Origin: Lucinisca nassula
Lineage: Eukaryota > Mollusca > Bivalvia > Lucinida > Lucinidae
NCBI GenBank assembly: GCA_963580285.1
Contig: OY757010.1
Location: 214,428,138 to 214,492,137, forward strand
Direction of reading: 5' to 3'
DNA: 64,000 nt
Part shown: piece by piece, positions 32,201 through 43,400 of the stretch
Position numbering within the stretch: the first letter of the stretch is position 1
Layout: the number at the start of each line of letters is the position of its first letter
Program-made: the position numbers and the translations under genes
The notes under the pieces: model-generated
Told to the model about the DNA's origin: nothing
The model's input: only the letters and a program-made list of their open reading frames with translations
Databases searched by the model: none

Positions 32201-32407
32201 AATATATTCATGAAACTACACAGGTGCATTCATCACACTGAGACGATGTGTCATGAACAAGGAAGACAACTCTTGCATTTTTGGTTTTTGGATTATCTGC
32301 CCTTGATGCATATATTTTATGATTGATTTGAAGTACATTTGTAATATTTTTTTATGAATGGCATTTGGCAGGGGCATCTGTGTCCTATGGACACTTTTTC
32401 TAGTTAA
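29268..32407 (+). mobile_element. HEL element with ~159-bp core, third level of the nest
   Basis: It begins TATGCCCCCGCCTATTCGAA, which folds with GAATAGCGGAAGGGCA, then a GTCCGTCC-rich stretch. Core units (about 29346 and 31200-32310, about 8 in all) contain CGTGTCCGGGCCATAACTCC, AAACCGTATGGAATATATTC and TCATGAACAAGGAAGACAAC. The 3' end is the hairpin GTGTCC-TAT-GGACAC then TTTTTCTAGTT. It inserted in a T-run with no visible target duplication. Confidence 0.75.
29467..31163 (+). mobile_element. HEL element with ~140-bp core, innermost level of the nest
   Basis: It begins TATGTCCCCGGTAGCGTTAG with CGGGGACATA, a perfect 10-bp stem. About 12 core units follow, each with TCATAACTTTTGAACCG, GAGATAGAGCCTTCATATTT, GTTCCTTGTGACAAGAGC and GACCTGTGACCTTGACCT. 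The 3' end has the hairpin GTGTTT-CAC-AAACAC then ATCTTGTT. It interrupts one core unit of the enclosing HEL element. Open frames through it are repeat shadows. Confidence 0.78.
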
Positions 32408-32660
32408 AACAGAATTAGTCTTAATTTTAGGTGGTCTTAATAATGGAATTTCACTGTATTTCTAAAATAAACCTCACACCCCTAGATTTTAAAATGGACT
32501 CTGCCTGTATAGAAGATGGTTTAAATGACAATGTATTGAATGTAACTGATGTAAACTTACATTATGTAGTACACATAGAATTCATAAAGCATAATACACT
32601 GTAATTCATGAAACATACTGTATAAAGGCCCTGTTATTTCATTAATTCATCCATTATTTT

Positions 32661-33144
32661 ATTACCCCTGTCCTGCTGAACAAGACATCCCCTTCCTTTG
32701 CAAGCAGCATAGAAAATAATAGATGCAGATCACGTGAACAAGTCTGTGAAATGAAGACCCACCTAAACCCCACTTTATATAGAGAAAACTGGGGTTTACG
32801 GGGGTAAACATTATTTTTCTTATTTCTGTTCCAAGACATAGGTTGTGGGTACTCGTTAGAACCGCCTCATTGAGGCGGTTCTAACGAGTACCCACAACCT
32901 ATGTTGTGAGCATTTATAAGACAAATATCACAGATTTTCATCAGATAAGTAGCCATTTTTGAAGATGTGAAAAATGCTGAGTTGTCGTAATGAGATCAGA
33001 TGACTTCTCACACATCCGAATTGGATCTACGCTGTTGTCATTCAATTGGTGAATTGAACAAATACATTATGCAAGATAACGTGATTGGTTGATAGTCAGA
33101 ATGGGTTGTGGCAGAATTAATTTATTCAGCAGGACAAGGGTTAA
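32661..33144. repeat. HP-B MITE split by an HP-A type II copy
   Basis: ATTACCCCTGTCCTGCTGAA at the left and AGGACAAGGGTTAA at the right. The halves are separated by HP-A at 32731-32992 within the sequence GATGCAGAT/GATCAGATG. Confidence 0.78.
32731..32992 (+). repeat. HP-A type II MITE inside HP-B
   Basis: CACGTGAACAAGTCTGTGAA at the left. Perfect core GAACCGCCTCATTGAGGCGG. The right arm is shortened, ending GAGTTGTCGTAATG. Confidence 0.84.
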
Positions 33145-33350
33145 GCATGCTGGGCCAAGTTGTCTGAAGCTAACAAAGTCATTTGTTAACATTATATTAA
33201 AACTTACATTACTCAGTATTGTCGTATACTCAAAAATAGTTTTTCTGAAAATAGTAGTTTTGCATTGTAATAACTTTTTTTTTCAGGACAAATATCACAA
33301 TTTAATTTTTGAATGTTGAACAGTTTACATTTTGACCCCTAATGAATTAA
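33145..33350. other. Intergenic spacer
   Basis: AT-rich, no feature recognised. Confidence 0.4.
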
Positions 33351-33467
33351 TTAACCCTTATCATGTTGTTCACGGCAGTCTCTACCTTTGCGAACAGACT
33401 GAGTATAGATCCAGCCATCTGATCAGGGTCTACATTGTCATACAGTTTGCAAATGTGGATGAATACA

Positions 33468-34768
33468 TATGAGGGTAGGCTGAAAAATTCTGAGCCTGAC
33501 CAAGATCCAATGGTTTGTCCATGCTGAAAGTGCCTTATTTTTCAACATAGTCTCCCTTCCTGTCCACACACTTCCTCCAGCGATGCTGGAGTCCTTGGAT
33601 CCCAGCGGTATAGAAGGTCTCATCTTGGTCCCTGAAAAACTCCTCCACAGCAGCTATCACCTCCTCGTCTGACAGATAATGCTGCCCAGCCAAGTGCTTT
33701 TTCATGTTTGGAAACAGGAAATAATCTGATAGAGCTAGATCAGGTGAATACGGAGGGTGATTGACAAGTGTGAAGCCACAGTCATGCACAGCAGCCATTG
33801 CGACAACCGATTTATGAGCAGGCGCATTGTCCTGATGGAACAAGACCCCTTTAGTCAATTTTCCGGGTCGTTTAGCCTTAATTGCTTTTCGCAATTCTTT
33901 TTTTCGCAATTCTTTTAGCAGATCTGCATAATACTCCCCATTAATTGTTCTGTCCTTTTGAAGGTAATCTATTAATATTATGCCCTTGGCATCCCAGAAC
34001 ACTGATGCCATCACCTTCCCTGCAGAGGAAACGACCTTTGCCTTCTTTGGAGGGGGTGAGCCAGGGTGCTTCTATTGCATGGATTGTCTTTTGGTCTCTG
34101 GCTCAAAGTGATAAACCCAAAATACATCCTGTCAAGAAAACCATCTTGGTCTGCTTCAAAAATAGCCAAGTTGGCTCGTGACAGGGTCAGTCTTGTCAAC
34201 TTTTGGTCAGGCGTCAAAAGCCGTGGCACCCATCTGGCGGAAACCTTCGACATTCCTAATTCACTGTGTAGAATGTTCTCTAATCGTTCACGGGAGATGC
34301 CAACAGTGTTAGCTAACTGATTCACAGTTAAACGCCCGTCATCCATCACGGCCCTGTGCACTTGGCTGATGGTTTCCACAGTTGTTGCTGTTGTGGGTCG
34401 TCCACACCAGTCATCATCTTCAAGGCTGTCCTTGCCCATCTTAAAATTTGCTGCCCACCTTTCCACGGTTGCATACGAAGGAGCATCATCCCCTAATGTA
34501 GCAACCATATCGGCACGAATGTCCTTAGGAGCTAACCCATTTTTATGGAGGTACTTGATGACACCACGATGCCAGATTTTGACCATTTTCTCAAAAACGT
34601 GCTAGTATCAATTTTCAAAGTCTAGAATTTCTACGTTATTGCAGGTAAACTTGAACTCATTTGAGTCAGATCAAGTAATAAAGGTTTGAATTTAATGAAT
34701 ACAAAATTTCATGGCTCTTCGATGCCTGCTTCTTGGTCAGGCTCAGAACTTTTGAGCCTACCCTCGTA
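33468..34768 (-). mobile_element. Mariner-family DNA transposon, copy 2
   Basis: Same family as 7881-9178. Termini are TGAGGGTAGGCTGAAAAATT (left, one mismatch in the first base) and the complementary ...GCCTACCCTCG, flanked by TA at 33468 and 34767. It is inserted into an HP-B MITE. Confidence 0.93.
33535..34586 (-). pseudogene. Mariner transposase, broken (copy 2)
   Basis: The start ATG (34584-34586) gives MVKIWHRGVIKYLHK, intact where copy 1 has a stop. The N-terminal HTH region is open to about 34135. There a 13-bp deletion relative to copy 1, near 34130, removes the segment with the first catalytic Asp and shifts frame. The second frame (33535-34014) carries HQDNAPAH and the C-terminus ending VEK before TAA at 33535-33537. 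The third site reads PDLALSD rather than PDLAPSD. A 12-bp duplication near 33890-33911 adds four residues (KELR). The two copies are therefore broken at different places. Confidence 0.92.
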
Positions 34769-34843
34769 GTATTAAGTAACTTGATCGGCTGATAATCAGA
34801 AATGGGTGTGGCTAAATAATTTATTCAGCAGGATAAGGGTTAA

Positions 34844-35289
34844 GCCAACGATACTTGGAATAACTTGGCCTGGGCAGTGTTGTTGAAAGCATTGTTAGCT
34901 TAACCAATGGTATACTAGTGGACTCTTCCATTGCTATATGTTGGACAAGTTCATTTGTCATATAAGGAGTGGTAGACCTATTTATTTTTTTTTTCATTCT
35001 ATTTTTGACCGAAAATTCTGTTAGAAAATAGTGCAGGCCCTGATCAGATGCCGCGTTCTGCAGCATCTGATCTGGGCCTACACTCTTTTGAAAGGTTACC
35101 CTTCAGGGTTTTCCCCGCATGCAGTGGGTTATCAAACTCATTGGTGATCAAAATTTTAACTGTTCTAGCAAGGACAAGGTTGCAACCAATACTCTTGTAC
35201 TCTTGCTGGAAAAATGTGAGGACCGTAAAAATTCAGAAAACCTGAGAACAAGCTGTAATTCTTCTAAAATTTTAACTGTTGTTTCATGA
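34844..35289. repeat. HP-B MITE (34900-35132) and flanks
   Basis: TTAACCAATGGTATACTAG at the left and GCAGTGGGTTAT at the right. Core AAATAGTGCAGGCCCTGATC with GATGCCGCGTTCTGCAGCATC. Confidence 0.7.
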
Positions 35290-35420
35290 TTACAGCGAGG
35301 AGTCCAAAACGTGCTGACAGAATGTCATACAATTAAGACCCTGATCAGACTGCTCCTACAGGAGCAGCCTGATCTGGGTCTTCACTGTTTGCCTAGGCCT
35401 GTCTGTCCAAATACATACAA
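35290..35420. repeat. HP-B core hairpin with AGGAGTCCAAAA arms
   Basis: CGAGGAGTCCAAAACG at the left and CCTAGGCCTGTCTGTCCAA at the right. The core is GACCCTGATCAGACTGCTCC/GGAGCAGCCTGATCTGGGTC. Confidence 0.72.
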
Positions 35421-35518
35421 TCATTTCAGTAGTTTTGCACGTGCAGAAGCTACTCACTTTTTTCAGCAAAAAATATGAGCATATTTGCCATAATAAACTA
35501 TCAAAGTTTTAATAGTCA

Positions 35519-35804
35519 CATCACGAAATCACGTCTCTATAATTTTGACCCCCTCGAACCCCACTTTTATATAGTAAAACTGGGGTTTGCAGGGGTAAAC
35601 CTTATTTTTCTTATTTCTGCTCTAAAATATAGATTGTGGGTACTCGTTAGAACCGCCTCGATGAGGCGGTTCTAACGAGTACCAACAATCTATATTTTGA
35701 ACAGAAATAAGAAAAAATATATATATCTTAATTTTTCGTCTTAAAATCTTCATTTTTTCGGCGATAAAGGTGGCAATGTATTTGTATAGGCGTGTTTTCG
35801 TGAT
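35519..35804 (+). repeat. HP-A type I MITE
   Basis: CATCACGAAATCACGTCTCT and ATAGGCGTGTTTTCGTGATG ends. Perfect core GAACCGCCTCGATGAGGCGG. It splits a segment also found at 17716-17830. Confidence 0.88.
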
Positions 35805-35909
35805 GGTTAACCAATGAAATTGTTAGTTTTGAACAACCTGACCCTGATGTTTAACATGAGTGCATTAAATTCTACAAACAGAATATACTTCTTGTACTTA
35901 TTTCAGTAG

Positions 35910-36044
35910 CCAACAAAAAAGGCTAAGCTCTTTTTCAGCGAAAAAGTAACAAAGCTTGAAACAGCAGATGACATCAAACTAGAGATCTTATCTAGACTTG
36001 TTCAGACAACAGACAAACTAGCAAAACTTGAACAACAGAGATAA
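35910..36044 (+). CDS. Possible terminal coding exon, unknown gene
   Basis: A plausible acceptor (CTTCTTGTACTTATTTCAGTAG, exon after TAG at 35909) leads into 44 open codons ending TAA at 36042-36044. The peptide starts PTKKAKLFFSEKVTKLE and ends TDKLAKLEQQR. It is Lys/Glu/Leu-rich and predicted helical by eye, with heptad-like Leu spacing. I do not recognise the family. If the nearer AG (35906) were used, a TAG would be in frame. No partner exon was identified nearby, so it could be chance or a decayed retroelement. It is listed because codon use and the acceptor look gene-like. Confidence 0.3.
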   Translation, partial: PTKKAKLFFSEKVTKLETADDIKLEILSRLVQTTDKLAKLEQQR

Positions 36045-36154
36045 CCATTATTGAGCTCATTTTACTCCCGTGTAAGACCTTGTGAGAAAAGAAACCTTCC
36101 TGCCGTAATCAAAAAAGTGCCAAAGGTACAGAAATTATTCCATGAGAAAGTCAT

Positions 36155-36300
36155 GATGGTCTGCCTCCCACCGCGGTTCCTGGACAGGCTTAGATCCTCT
36201 AAGCGGTTTACCAGTACTAGTGTGCTGGCCGGATTCAGCTCTGCGTGGAAGCATCATGCAGCCCATATATTTCTTCAAGCCCCTATGGGCGGGGGCCATA
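36155..36300 (-). mobile_element. SINE-2 fragment (head half only)
   Basis: Minus-strand copy from CCCCGCCCATAGGGGC (36298) to the ACCGCGGTGGGAGGCAGACC region. The 3' tail half is missing. Confidence 0.8.
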
Positions 36301-36899
36301 GGTAATAGTGCTAAAGGTTGTCCATAACACCAAAGGGCAATATGTTTGGCCATTGTTCAAACAGCCATTAAATAAATATACTACATGTACATGGCCTGGC
36401 TTGCAATTGTATGAAGCCTTTTGGGCAAGACCTGCTGTCTTTGCAGCAGGTAAGGATAGAAGGGGAATATTTTTTTCTTCTGTTTATTCACTTCCATTCA
36501 ATTTCCTCTTTCTTCTGCATGTTGGGTATCACTCTTTCGTTTTACTGTCTTCTGTTTTCTCCCTTTCTCTGGTAGATGACACACAATGGTCAATGTGTTG
36601 TTAAACCCCAACAGTCATAAAGTCACATTTCACAATACACTGGCTTGGCAAGGAATGGTTTAACCCTTCAATGGCTGTAGAACAACAATCTTTTGTTGTT
36701 GCTTAGTTGTTGTTTTTTTTCATTTTGTTTTACAGCAAACATAAGGCTTGACATGTCATGTGAATTGTCTGCTGGGCGGATAATTCACATGAAATGTCAG
36801 GTCTTAATTTCACTGAAAATATAGGAAAGTTAAAATTGAAAATCTTGTCTACTTAACATGCCTAGCTCAATTACATGAGATAGGGAGAATAAACCATGG
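36301..36899. repeat. Intergenic with a third type of hairpin
   Basis: A hairpin at about 36745-36805 has arms GACATGTCATGTGAATTGTC and AATTCACATGAAATGTC, related to 23355-23415. TTAACCCTTCAATGG at 36660 resembles a MITE left end. No gene is seen. Confidence 0.5.
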
Positions 36900-37415
36900 T
36901 GAACTAGCCCCAAAGACTGGCCCGACTTGCTCACAGAGACAAATGACAGCCTGACTTGCTAAAAAAGACAAATGATAGCCTCAAGGACTGGCCTGACTTT
37001 GTAACAAAAGACATATGACACATTCTTAGGAACTGGCCTGTCTTAATCATATAGACAAATGCCATAGTCTCAAGAACTGGCCTGACTTGGTTACAGAGAC
37101 AAATAACACAGCCCCAAGGCCTGGCCTGGCTTGCTCACAGAGACAAATGACAAGCTCAAAAGGTTGGCTTACTTGGTCACAGAGACAAATGACACAGCTT
37201 CAAGGACTTGCTAGATTTTTTAGTCACAGAGACAAATGACATAATTGCAAGAACTTGCCTGACTTACAGAGACTATTGACACAGCCTCATGGACTGGCCT
37301 GACTTGGTCACAGAGACAAATGACAGGCTCAAAGGCTGGCCTTACTTGGTCACAGAGGCAAATGACTGTTTCAAGGACTGACCTGACTTGGTCCCAGAGA
37401 CAAATGACACAGCCT
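36900..37415 (+). repeat. ~44-bp minisatellite, array 1
   Basis: The unit resembles CACAGAGACAAATGACACAG followed by CCTCAAGGACTGGCCTGACT and TGGT, repeated with substitutions and small indels. About 11-12 units. Short open frames of the Q-R-Q-M-T type are products of the repeat. Confidence 0.9.
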
Positions 37416-40400
37416 CAAAATAGAAGTGGAGGCAATGATCAGGAATCGATACAATCAACCCACAGCTTCCATCAGAGACACCAAAGGGAAAGACACACAA
37501 ACATGAAACAACAGACCCCTAATGGAAACACCAACAGCGGAAAGCCAAAAGGACAGTTACTTTCCCACAAAATGGCCAATAGGCTATCCAAAATAAAATA
37601 ACACAAGCGACACAAACACCCAAAGACAAACCATAACAAAAATAAACCACGACAAAAGAACCGCCTTGGAACGGTCAGCGGGAGCGAATTCCACTGGGGG
37701 GTTTAAATCGATTTTACGTGGCCACAATCCTTGCCCTTACTTCCGTCGCGATTTAGACAAATCATTTGTTCAGTCTGCATGAAGGCCTCCTAACTCATCA
37801 GTGCAACATCTCCCTGAACACAAATAGCCAGACAACCACAGAGATGAAACAATGGTGAGGACTCGACAGCAAGAAACCACTGAAATGCTGGAGCAAAAGA
37901 AAACCAATAGTTAGACTCCGATGGGCCAGACCAGAGACAGAGCATCAGGCACCAACCAACATTACCTTGAATACGATCTCTCTAATTCTCAATAAGCCTT
38001 TATGTTGGAACCGTCATAGAAACTGAGGCCTGACCTACTGGCATGCAATTACAGAGGGAAGCAAAGTTGTCAATCGTGATTGGGTTAACTACCATGCATG
38101 CTGTCTGTCGTATAACATTTATGTTGTAGCCAATCTTTTTATATTGAAGAATGATTTTACGAAATTGGGTGCTGAAGTCATTGGGGTTATATATTTTTCT
38201 GAATATATATACTCAGTCACCATAAAATTCGGTTCCGATAGACCTTGTTGCAGAAGAGATTTAAGTCCAATACTGAATTTTGAAATTAAATCAGAATGGC
38301 GCCTATAAAATTTTCGCTTTGTGTAGTTTATGGTACCGATAACCCTGATTAAGAGGTTTAGCCGTTAATAATTTAATACGAGTGTTGAAGTCAGTTACAT
38401 GACTACACACTCTGGCAGGGGCCTCGGTATCAGTAATCAAACCATCGAAATAGGTATTATCAATATTTAATAAATCATCTAAATATCTAGAAGTGGAGCT
38501 AAAAGCTTCAATGATTTCAGACTGGTTTTCAGCAGAAAGGGACATCATGAAGTCTCTCCCATAAAACAAAAACAGATCATCCACAAGTTGTGTGCAATTA
38601 GTACCCATCGGAATACACACAACTTGTCTAAATAACTTAGTACCAAATCTTATGTAAATATTGTAAAGTAGAAAGGTGAGAGCTTCACACACTCTGACAT
38701 GACCATAAAGTATATTTTTTATGCTTTTCAGAAGTGATAAAAAGCATTTCTTACATTGCATGCTAGATAGAGGGAGTCTTCCCTATGAAATGTCCATTCA
38801 GTTAAATGATTAAGTTTTTCTTTTATAAGATTATGAGGAAGAGTAGTGTAAAGAGTGGAAAAATTATAAGTAGACAGACTTGAAGCACGAAAACGCCTGG
38901 ATTTCAATTTATTTAAAACTTCATTAGAATTTTTATAGACCAAAACAGATTTCTACCTGATCTTTCGAAGACTTTGTCGCAATATTTTATCACATGTTTT
39001 CTGATGGCAGTAAAACATGAAGTTAATAATTTGGAGAGTTCAGTGTTGGTACAAGAGCTTGAATTTGCAATAAACCGTGCTTTGTATGGTCTTTTATGAA
39101 GTTTAGGTAACCAATATAACGTTAGAAGCTTGTCTTGGCCTTCTGTAACACAGACAGCAAACTTGGTGGCTGAATGACAAATGTGGTCATCAACGAAAAC
39201 CCTCTCTCCGGCTAAAGGTTGAAGTTCATAGGCCTTAGTACCACCATGTTCTTGCTGAAGAGTGTTAACATAGTGAAGCCATCAAACAACGACCACATTG
39301 TTAGCGGCCTTATCAGCTGGATCCAAAACAAACTTCCTATGAAATTCTTGAATACCTAGTTTAAGGTGACGTAAATACGTCTTAGGTTTAGGAGGTAATA
39401 AGTTCATATTTTGCGAATAAAAAGATATGCGTTTGTATACTAATTTCAGAATGCTAAGTCTCCATTCCTTAAGGGCTTTATGCTCAACATACTCCCATTT
39501 ACACCATCGATTACCAAATTCATTCAAGGCAGCAGCAATTTCATCTCTACATTTATTGAAAGCAATTTTAGAAGGAAATCAATATTTCAGTCCTTTAGAT
39601 ATTATATTATGTATCCTAGAATCAGCAATAATTTTTAAATTGCCAGTAACAATATGACCTGCAGCAGGATAGCAATACACTGAATTTTTACAATCACATG
39701 TATCAGGAGTGTTAGTGTCAATATCAAGATCAGAAACAAGTTTATTGAAATTAAAAATGATAGATCTAACAGGTTTATTGTATTTATAGCAAATTATAGG
39801 TGTGTCAGTATTTTGAAAATAAGCAGGTATGGATGAAATAACCGAACTGTCCCGGAAGATACTAGGAAATCTATAAAATCCAAACCCTTATTAATGAAGG
39901 ATATTTTGATGTAATGCCGTTTGAGATTAATTTCAGAATCGATGAAAGGACGAAGAGCATGCTGAGTATAACCTCTAGTTAAAAGAGCAGCGTCGTATAA
40001 CTGATTAGAGCTATAGTATAATTTATTCGCCTCGGTATTCAGAATCCGTAATACAGAAATGGATAATGAACTTAGAAAAGCAAGCAATGAGTGATGTCCC
40101 TTATTCAATAATATTTTGGGCAGTCACTTCAGTCTGGTATTGTTTCTTTCAAAAGCACATAATTTACATTTATAATCACCATTTTTTCTGGTGCCGTGCG
40201 GTCTAGTGTTTCGCTTTCGACAGTCTATTTTAATTCAGTTTCATGCTGTTTAATAGTTTTAAACCTAGCTGTAGAATTTAATCAAAATATTTTTTCCACT
40301 GGCTGTATAGAAATATCTTTAACAGAATGACCTGTACGTATGAAATGACGGTACAAGAAAGTGTCAGTTTTTTTAGACTTACTCATTCTACGATATTGTT

Positions 40401-40462
40401 CGTTAAATCGTGTTTTTAACATGTGATTTGTTTGCCCGACATACTGCATTTTACAATTTGCA
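37416..40462 (-). pseudogene. Penelope-like retroelement with GIY-YIG upstream of RT (copy A)
   Basis: On the minus strand the order is as follows. First, a GIY-YIG endonuclease remnant at about 40462-40280 (NCKMQYVGQTN, LKTRFNEQYRRM, RTGHSVKDISIQPVEKI). Second, a linker (39794-40108). Third, RT segments: PADKAANNVVVV (39282-39527), LYWLPKLHKRPYKARFI (about 39150-39070), FSTLYTTLPHNLIKEKL (38728-38943), CIPMGTNCTQLVDDLFL and the catalytic RYLDD box (38303-38761), ending near 38060 with KIGYNINVIRQTACMVVNPI. The RT copies RNA at a GIY-YIG nick. Several frameshifts and stops break it. About 50-60 residues after the RYLDD box are deleted relative to copy B (TDTEAP joined to ARVCSHV). An N-terminal endonuclease fits the permuted Naiad/Chlamys-type Penelope clade rather than canonical Penelope, where it is C-terminal. 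Confidence 0.85.
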
Positions 40463-43400
40463 AGGCTGACCTGACCTGCTTACAGAGAGCCAAATGACAG
40501 GGCATCAAAGACTGGTCTGATTTTCTCACAAAGGCAAATGACACAGCCTCAATGACAGGCCTGACTTGGCCACAGAGACAAATGACAGTCTCAAAGACTG
40601 GCCTGACATGCTCACAGAGACAAATGACATAGTCTCAAGGATTGACCTGACTTGGTCACAGAGACAAATGACAGCCTCGAAGGCTGGCCTGACTTGCTCA
40701 CAGAGACAAATGACACAGCCACAAGGACAGGCCCGACTTGGTCACAGAGACAAACGACAGTCTCAGAGACTGGCCTGACTTGCTCACAGAAACAAATGAC
40801 AGTCCAGCCAGTCCTTGGTCACAGAGACAAAATACAGTCTCAAAGACTGGTCTGACTTGTTCACAGAGACAAATGATACAGCCTCAAGGACTGGCCGGAC
40901 TTGGTCACATAGACAAATGGCAGTCTCAAAGACTGGCCTGACTTGCTGACAGAAACAAATGTCATAGTCTCAAAGACTGGCCTGACTTGCTCACAGAGAC
41001 AAATGGCGTAGTCTCAAGGACTGATTTGACTTGGTCACAGAGACAAATGACATAGTCTCAAGGACTGGCCTTAATTTGTCATACAGAAAAATGACAGTCT
41101 CAGAGGCTGGCCTGACTTTGTCACAGAGACAAATGCCACAGACTCGAGGACTTCTCTGACTTGGACATAGAGACAACTGACATAGTCTTAATGTCTGCCC
41201 TGGCTAAGTAACAGAGACAAATGACATCAAGAACTGGCCTGACTTGGTCACAGAGAGCTAAAGACGTACTCTCAGTCAAGATGGCTGGCCAACTTTGGTC
41301 ACAGAAACAAATGATGGTCTCAAGAACTGACCTGTCTTAGTCACAGAGACAAATGACTTGGTCTCAAGAACTGGCCTGACTTGGTCACAGAGACAAATGA
41401 CATAATTTCATTCTTAGCAACTGGTCTGTCTTAGTCACAGAGTCAAATGACATGATCTCAAGAACTGGCCTGGCTTGGTTACAAAGACAAATGACAGTCC
41501 CAAGGACTAGCCTGACTCGCTGTCAGAGACAAATGACATAATTGCATTTTTAGGAACGGGTCTGTCTTAGTCACAGAGTCAAATGACATATTCTCAAGAA
41601 CTGGCCTGACTTGGTTCCAGAGACAAATAACATAGCCTCAAGGGCTGGCCTGACTTGCTCGATGAGACAAATGACACAGCCTCAAGAACTGGCCTGGCTT
41701 GCTCACCGAGACAAATGACAGCCCCAAGGACTGGCCTGACTTGCTCACCGAGGCAAATGACACAGCCTCAAGTATTGGCCTTACATGGTCACAGAGACAA
41801 ATGGCACAGCCTCAAGGACTGACCTGACTTGCTCACCGAGACAAATGGCACAGCCTCAAGGACTGGCCTGACTTGGTCACAGAGACAAATGACACAGCCT
41901 CACTTACTGACCTGACTTGCTCACCGAGACAAATGACACAGCCTAAAGGAGTGTCCTGACTTGGTCACAGAGACAAATGACTAGCTCTGAAGTTTGGCTG
42001 ACTTGGTCACAGAGACAAATGACTTAGTCTCAAGGACTGACCTGACTTGCTCACCAAGACAAATGACACAGGCTCAAGGACGGGCCTGAATTGCTAACAG
42101 AGAGACTTATGACACCGCTTCAAGGACTGTCCTGATTTGGTCACAGAGACAAATACAATAGCCTCAGGGACTGACCCGACTTGCTCACAGAGACAAATGA
42201 CACAGCCTCAAGGAATGGCCTGATTCGCTCACCGAGACAAATGACACAGCCTCAAGGACTGGCTTGACTTGGTCACAGAGACAAATGACAAAGCCTAAAG
42301 AGCTGGCCGGACTTACTCACCGAGACAAATGACACAGCCTTAAGGACTTATCTGACTTGCTCACCGAAGCAAATAACACAGCCTCGTGGACTGGCCTGAC
42401 CTAATCAAAAAGACAAATGACAAGCTTAAAAGGTTAGCTGACTTGGTCACAGAGACAAATGACAAAGCCCCAAAGACTGGCTTGACTTGGTGACAGAGAC
42501 AAATGACAGTTTCAGAGTCTGGCCTTTTTGCTCATACTGACAATTGACACAGCCTCTATGACTGGCCTGACTAGCTCACAGAGACATATTTCTCGGCCTC
42601 AAGGACTGGCCTGACATGGTCACAGAGACAAATGACAGTCTCAAAGACTGGCCTGACCCGCTCACAGAGACAAATGACACAGCCTCAAGAACTGGCCGGA
42701 CTTGCTCGTCGAGACAAATGACAGCCTCAAGGACTGGCCTGACTTGCTCACCGACACAAATAACACAGCCTCAAGGACTGATTTGCTCACCGAGACAGAC
42801 GAAATCTCAAAGGCTGGCCTGACTTGCTCACAGAGACAAATGATAGTCTCAAAGGCTGGCCTGGCTTGGTCACAGAGACAAATGACAGGCTCTAAGGCTA
42901 GCCTAACTTGGTCACCGAGTCAAATGACAAAGTCTCAAGGACTGGCCTGACTTGGTCACAGAAACAAATGACACAGCCTCAAGGCCTTGCTCACAGAGAG
43001 ACAAATGACACAGCCTTAATGATTGGCCTGACTTGCTCACCGAGACAAATTATACAGTCTCAAGGACTGGCCTGACTTGCTCACCGAGACAAATGACAAG
43101 CTCAAAAGGTTGGCTGACTTGGTCACAGAGACAAATGACACAGCCTCAAGGACTGGCCTGACTTGCTCACAGAAACAAATAACACAGCCTCAAGGGCTGA
43201 CCTGACTTAATCACCAAGACAAATGACACAGCCTCCAGGACTGACTTGACTTGCTTACCGAGATAAATCACACAGCCTCAAGGACTGGCCTGACTTGCTC
43301 ACCGAGGCAAATGACACAGTCGCAAGGACTGGCCTGACTTGGTCACAGAGACAAATAAAGCCTCAAGGACTAGTTTGACTTGCTTACCGAGACAACTGAC

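Larger units (their letters stand above)
29137..32458. repeat. TA-MITE, interrupted, second level of the nest
   Basis: TACAGTAAAATTCCTATATT at the left and ATGGAATTTCACTGTA at the right, with TA at both ends. Comparison with 28652-28865 shows the insertion point within AATAAGCTTTTT/AAAA. Confidence 0.85.
29007..32524. repeat. Outermost HP-B MITE of a four-level nest
   Basis: The left part (ATTACCCATTTGTAAG... core GGCAAACAGTGAAAACCCTG) and the right part (CCTCACACCCCTAGATTTTA...GAAGATGGTTTAA) join into an HP-B copy once 29137-32458 is removed. Confidence 0.75.
33351..34843. repeat. HP-B MITE split by mariner copy 2
   Basis: TTAACCCTTATCATGTTG at the left and AGGATAAGGGTTAA at the right. Left half 33351-33467 and right half 34769-34843 rejoin into the TCCTGCTGAATA subtype. 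Confidence 0.82.

Noticed and set aside
37416..38050. CTGATGAG in the Penelope-like 3' region (minus strand, near 37795) as a hammerhead ribozyme
   Set aside because: No matching GAAA box and closing stems could be found at the required spacing.
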